Assembly (NCBI GenBank): GCA_038503075.1
Contig: JBCAML010000010.1
Coordinates: forward strand, 124,001-188,000
Direction of reading: 5' to 3'
DNA from: Gyromitra esculenta
Lineage: Eukaryota; Ascomycota; Pezizomycetes; Pezizales; Discinaceae
Length of the DNA: 64,000 nt
Shown here: positions 63,001-64,000 of the stretch, one piece after another
How positions within the stretch are numbered: the stretch's first letter is position 1
Layout: every line of letters begins with the position of its first letter
The notes under the pieces: generated by a model
Told to the model about the DNA's origin: nothing
Databases searched by the model: none
Seen by the model: only the letters and a program-made list of their open reading frames with translations
Position numbers and translations under genes: made by a program

Positions 63001-63566
63001 ACCTCCCTCCTAATATAAGCTTCCAAACACTCGCCAGATGGATTCGCGGAGGAAATGTGGATACCATTCACCTATATAGCGATACCGAGTACCCCGCCAA
63101 GGAAGCTGTGATATTTTTCGTCGCAATTAAAAGTGCTCGCCAGTACCACAATTTTATTGCCACTCATGGCATGTTCATTGCAGGCAGGAAAATACTCGCA
63201 CTCAAATATATCCCTAATCATATCAAAGCGGCCCACAATCCCCTCTCATTTCTTCAGGGGTATCCTCAGAATGGTATCACTCGGTTCGTCAAGATTTGGG
63301 ATGTGGAAGACCCTCAACAGCTCCTGGACTGTATCGTAGGATTTTGCGACCAGGGGTTAGCAGTCGAGGAGGTGGAGGATAAAACCACCAAAGGCGTCCG
63401 GAATAGCATCATTATACATTTTATGGGTATGCGTGATGCTCTAAGAACTGTGCATCAGCTCGAGCGGTTTGACTGTTATCGCGGTCTCCGTACTGCGTAT
63501 GTCAGAGACCCGTGCGATGGAGACGTGATGGAATTAGTGAGGCGTGACGGTCAGCGTGGACGATAA
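60064..63566 (+). CDS. Large RRM-like protein, second of the tandem pair
   Basis: Four exons give 1101 residues: 60064-60324, 60391-60927, 60996-62764 and 62828-63566. The second intron could instead run 60945-61006 (1103 residues). I prefer the first reading because its acceptor follows the ACTAACC branch point by about 22 bases. The N-terminus has a possible coiled coil (GDYLQKLQDELDQVIV), then a Ser/Tyr/Asn-rich and an acidic disordered region (EESEDESEDEHHE). Module 1: domain a (about 612-700) with IRIGNLPQFLTLKTI, VRGGLLDRV and VIIVFFDPDAACNFY; domain b (about 714-835) with TRCIFLGFLPTSIG and a VEDECAGPL end. Module 2: domain c (about 907-985) with IVYLGNLPPNISF, WIRGGNVDTI and VIFFVAIKSARQYH; domain d (about 1005-1095) with TRFVKIWDVE and a YVRDPCDGD end. 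Order and signatures match the upstream gene, so the two are tandem paralogues. Likely RNA-binding; role unknown. Confidence 0.72.
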
Positions 63567-64000
63567 AAAACGCTCCGTGGTTTGTCGTACTAAATGATCG
63601 AGAGGGAAGGGCTATTTTAAGCCAGTTCTTTCGTTTTTCTTTTTTCTTTTTTCTTTTTTTCTTTGCTAGCCCTGTTCTATAGTTTGGGCTAAGTTCATAA
63701 ATATTATACCTGCATGTACTTGTTAACCATATTAGCAAGGTTGTTTCCTTCCACGTATAGCATCGTGCAATTGTGTAGAGCCCAGATCCACATCTCTATC
63801 AGTCAAGAGCAAGGACACATTTATTCTCGTGATAAAACCACCTTGACCTATAGACAGGGTCCCTATATCAGAGCTCGATATATATATGCATTGAAGATCC
63901 ACTACGCCAAGGCTGAGATGTCAAAATCGTCATGTATTCTCACTCGTTTACCTCGAATCCCAGAAACATGCAAACGCCTGAGAAGACAAATGGGTAACGT
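63567..64000. other. Right-edge spacer
   Basis: 3' region of the RRM-like gene with a T-rich tract (63633-63662), then AT-rich sequence to the edge. No gene start is seen on either strand. Confidence 0.45.

Overview
The window is a stretch of filamentous ascomycete (Pezizomycotina) nuclear chromosome. Evidence: protein genes on both strands are split by short introns (about 56-180 bp) with GT..AG ends and CTAAC-like branch points; secreted plant-cell-wall enzymes carry fungal architecture (AA9 monooxygenase, CBM1-GH10 xylanase); families such as Mug190-type SMP/C2 proteins and fungal three-repeat MYB are present; and repeats show transition-only divergence, as expected of repeat-induced point mutation (RIP). 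I cannot name the genus. Most genes below were rebuilt by joining exons by eye, and the quoted lengths come from splices that keep frame.

Left part, 1-24 kb: an AT-rich accessory landscape. Isolated intact genes sit between long, stop-riddled stretches with small inverted-repeat elements. From left: a 5' fragment of a secreted alpha/beta hydrolase running off the left edge; a three-repeat MYB factor (4061-5779); a COMT-type O-methyltransferase (10156-11934); an AA9 lytic polysaccharide monooxygenase (minus, 17974-19188); and a GH10 xylanase with CBM1 (minus, 22568-24210). Between them are a Tc1/mariner-like TA-flanked element, other inverted-repeat elements, and two copies of a dispersed repeat differing almost only by transitions.

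Middle part, 26-43 kb: housekeeping-like. A minus-strand Mug190-type SMP/C2 membrane-contact protein (26314-29838), a minus-strand 1094-residue disordered charged protein (32019-35380), a 5.3 kb intergenic region with GACA and other microsatellites and a possible 74-residue spliced gene (37563-37843), and a TPR-kelch-MYND protein (40658-43080).

Right part, 43-64 kb: another TA-flanked inverted-repeat element, a single-pass membrane protein (45603-46909), a ZIP metal transporter that appears dead, two hypothetical small genes, and a tandem pair of large paralogues (53966-58378 and 60064-63566). Each paralogue carries a disordered N-terminus and two copies of a two-domain RRM-like module ending in a D-(P/E)-C-x-G signature. 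This pair is the most unusual thing in the window.

The AA9 enzyme and the xylanase both act on lignocellulose outside the cell and lie 3.4 kb apart on the same strand, so joint deployment is a reasonable inference. No other set of neighbours looks like a pathway or secondary-metabolite cluster; the methyltransferase has no polyketide synthase or NRPS next to it.
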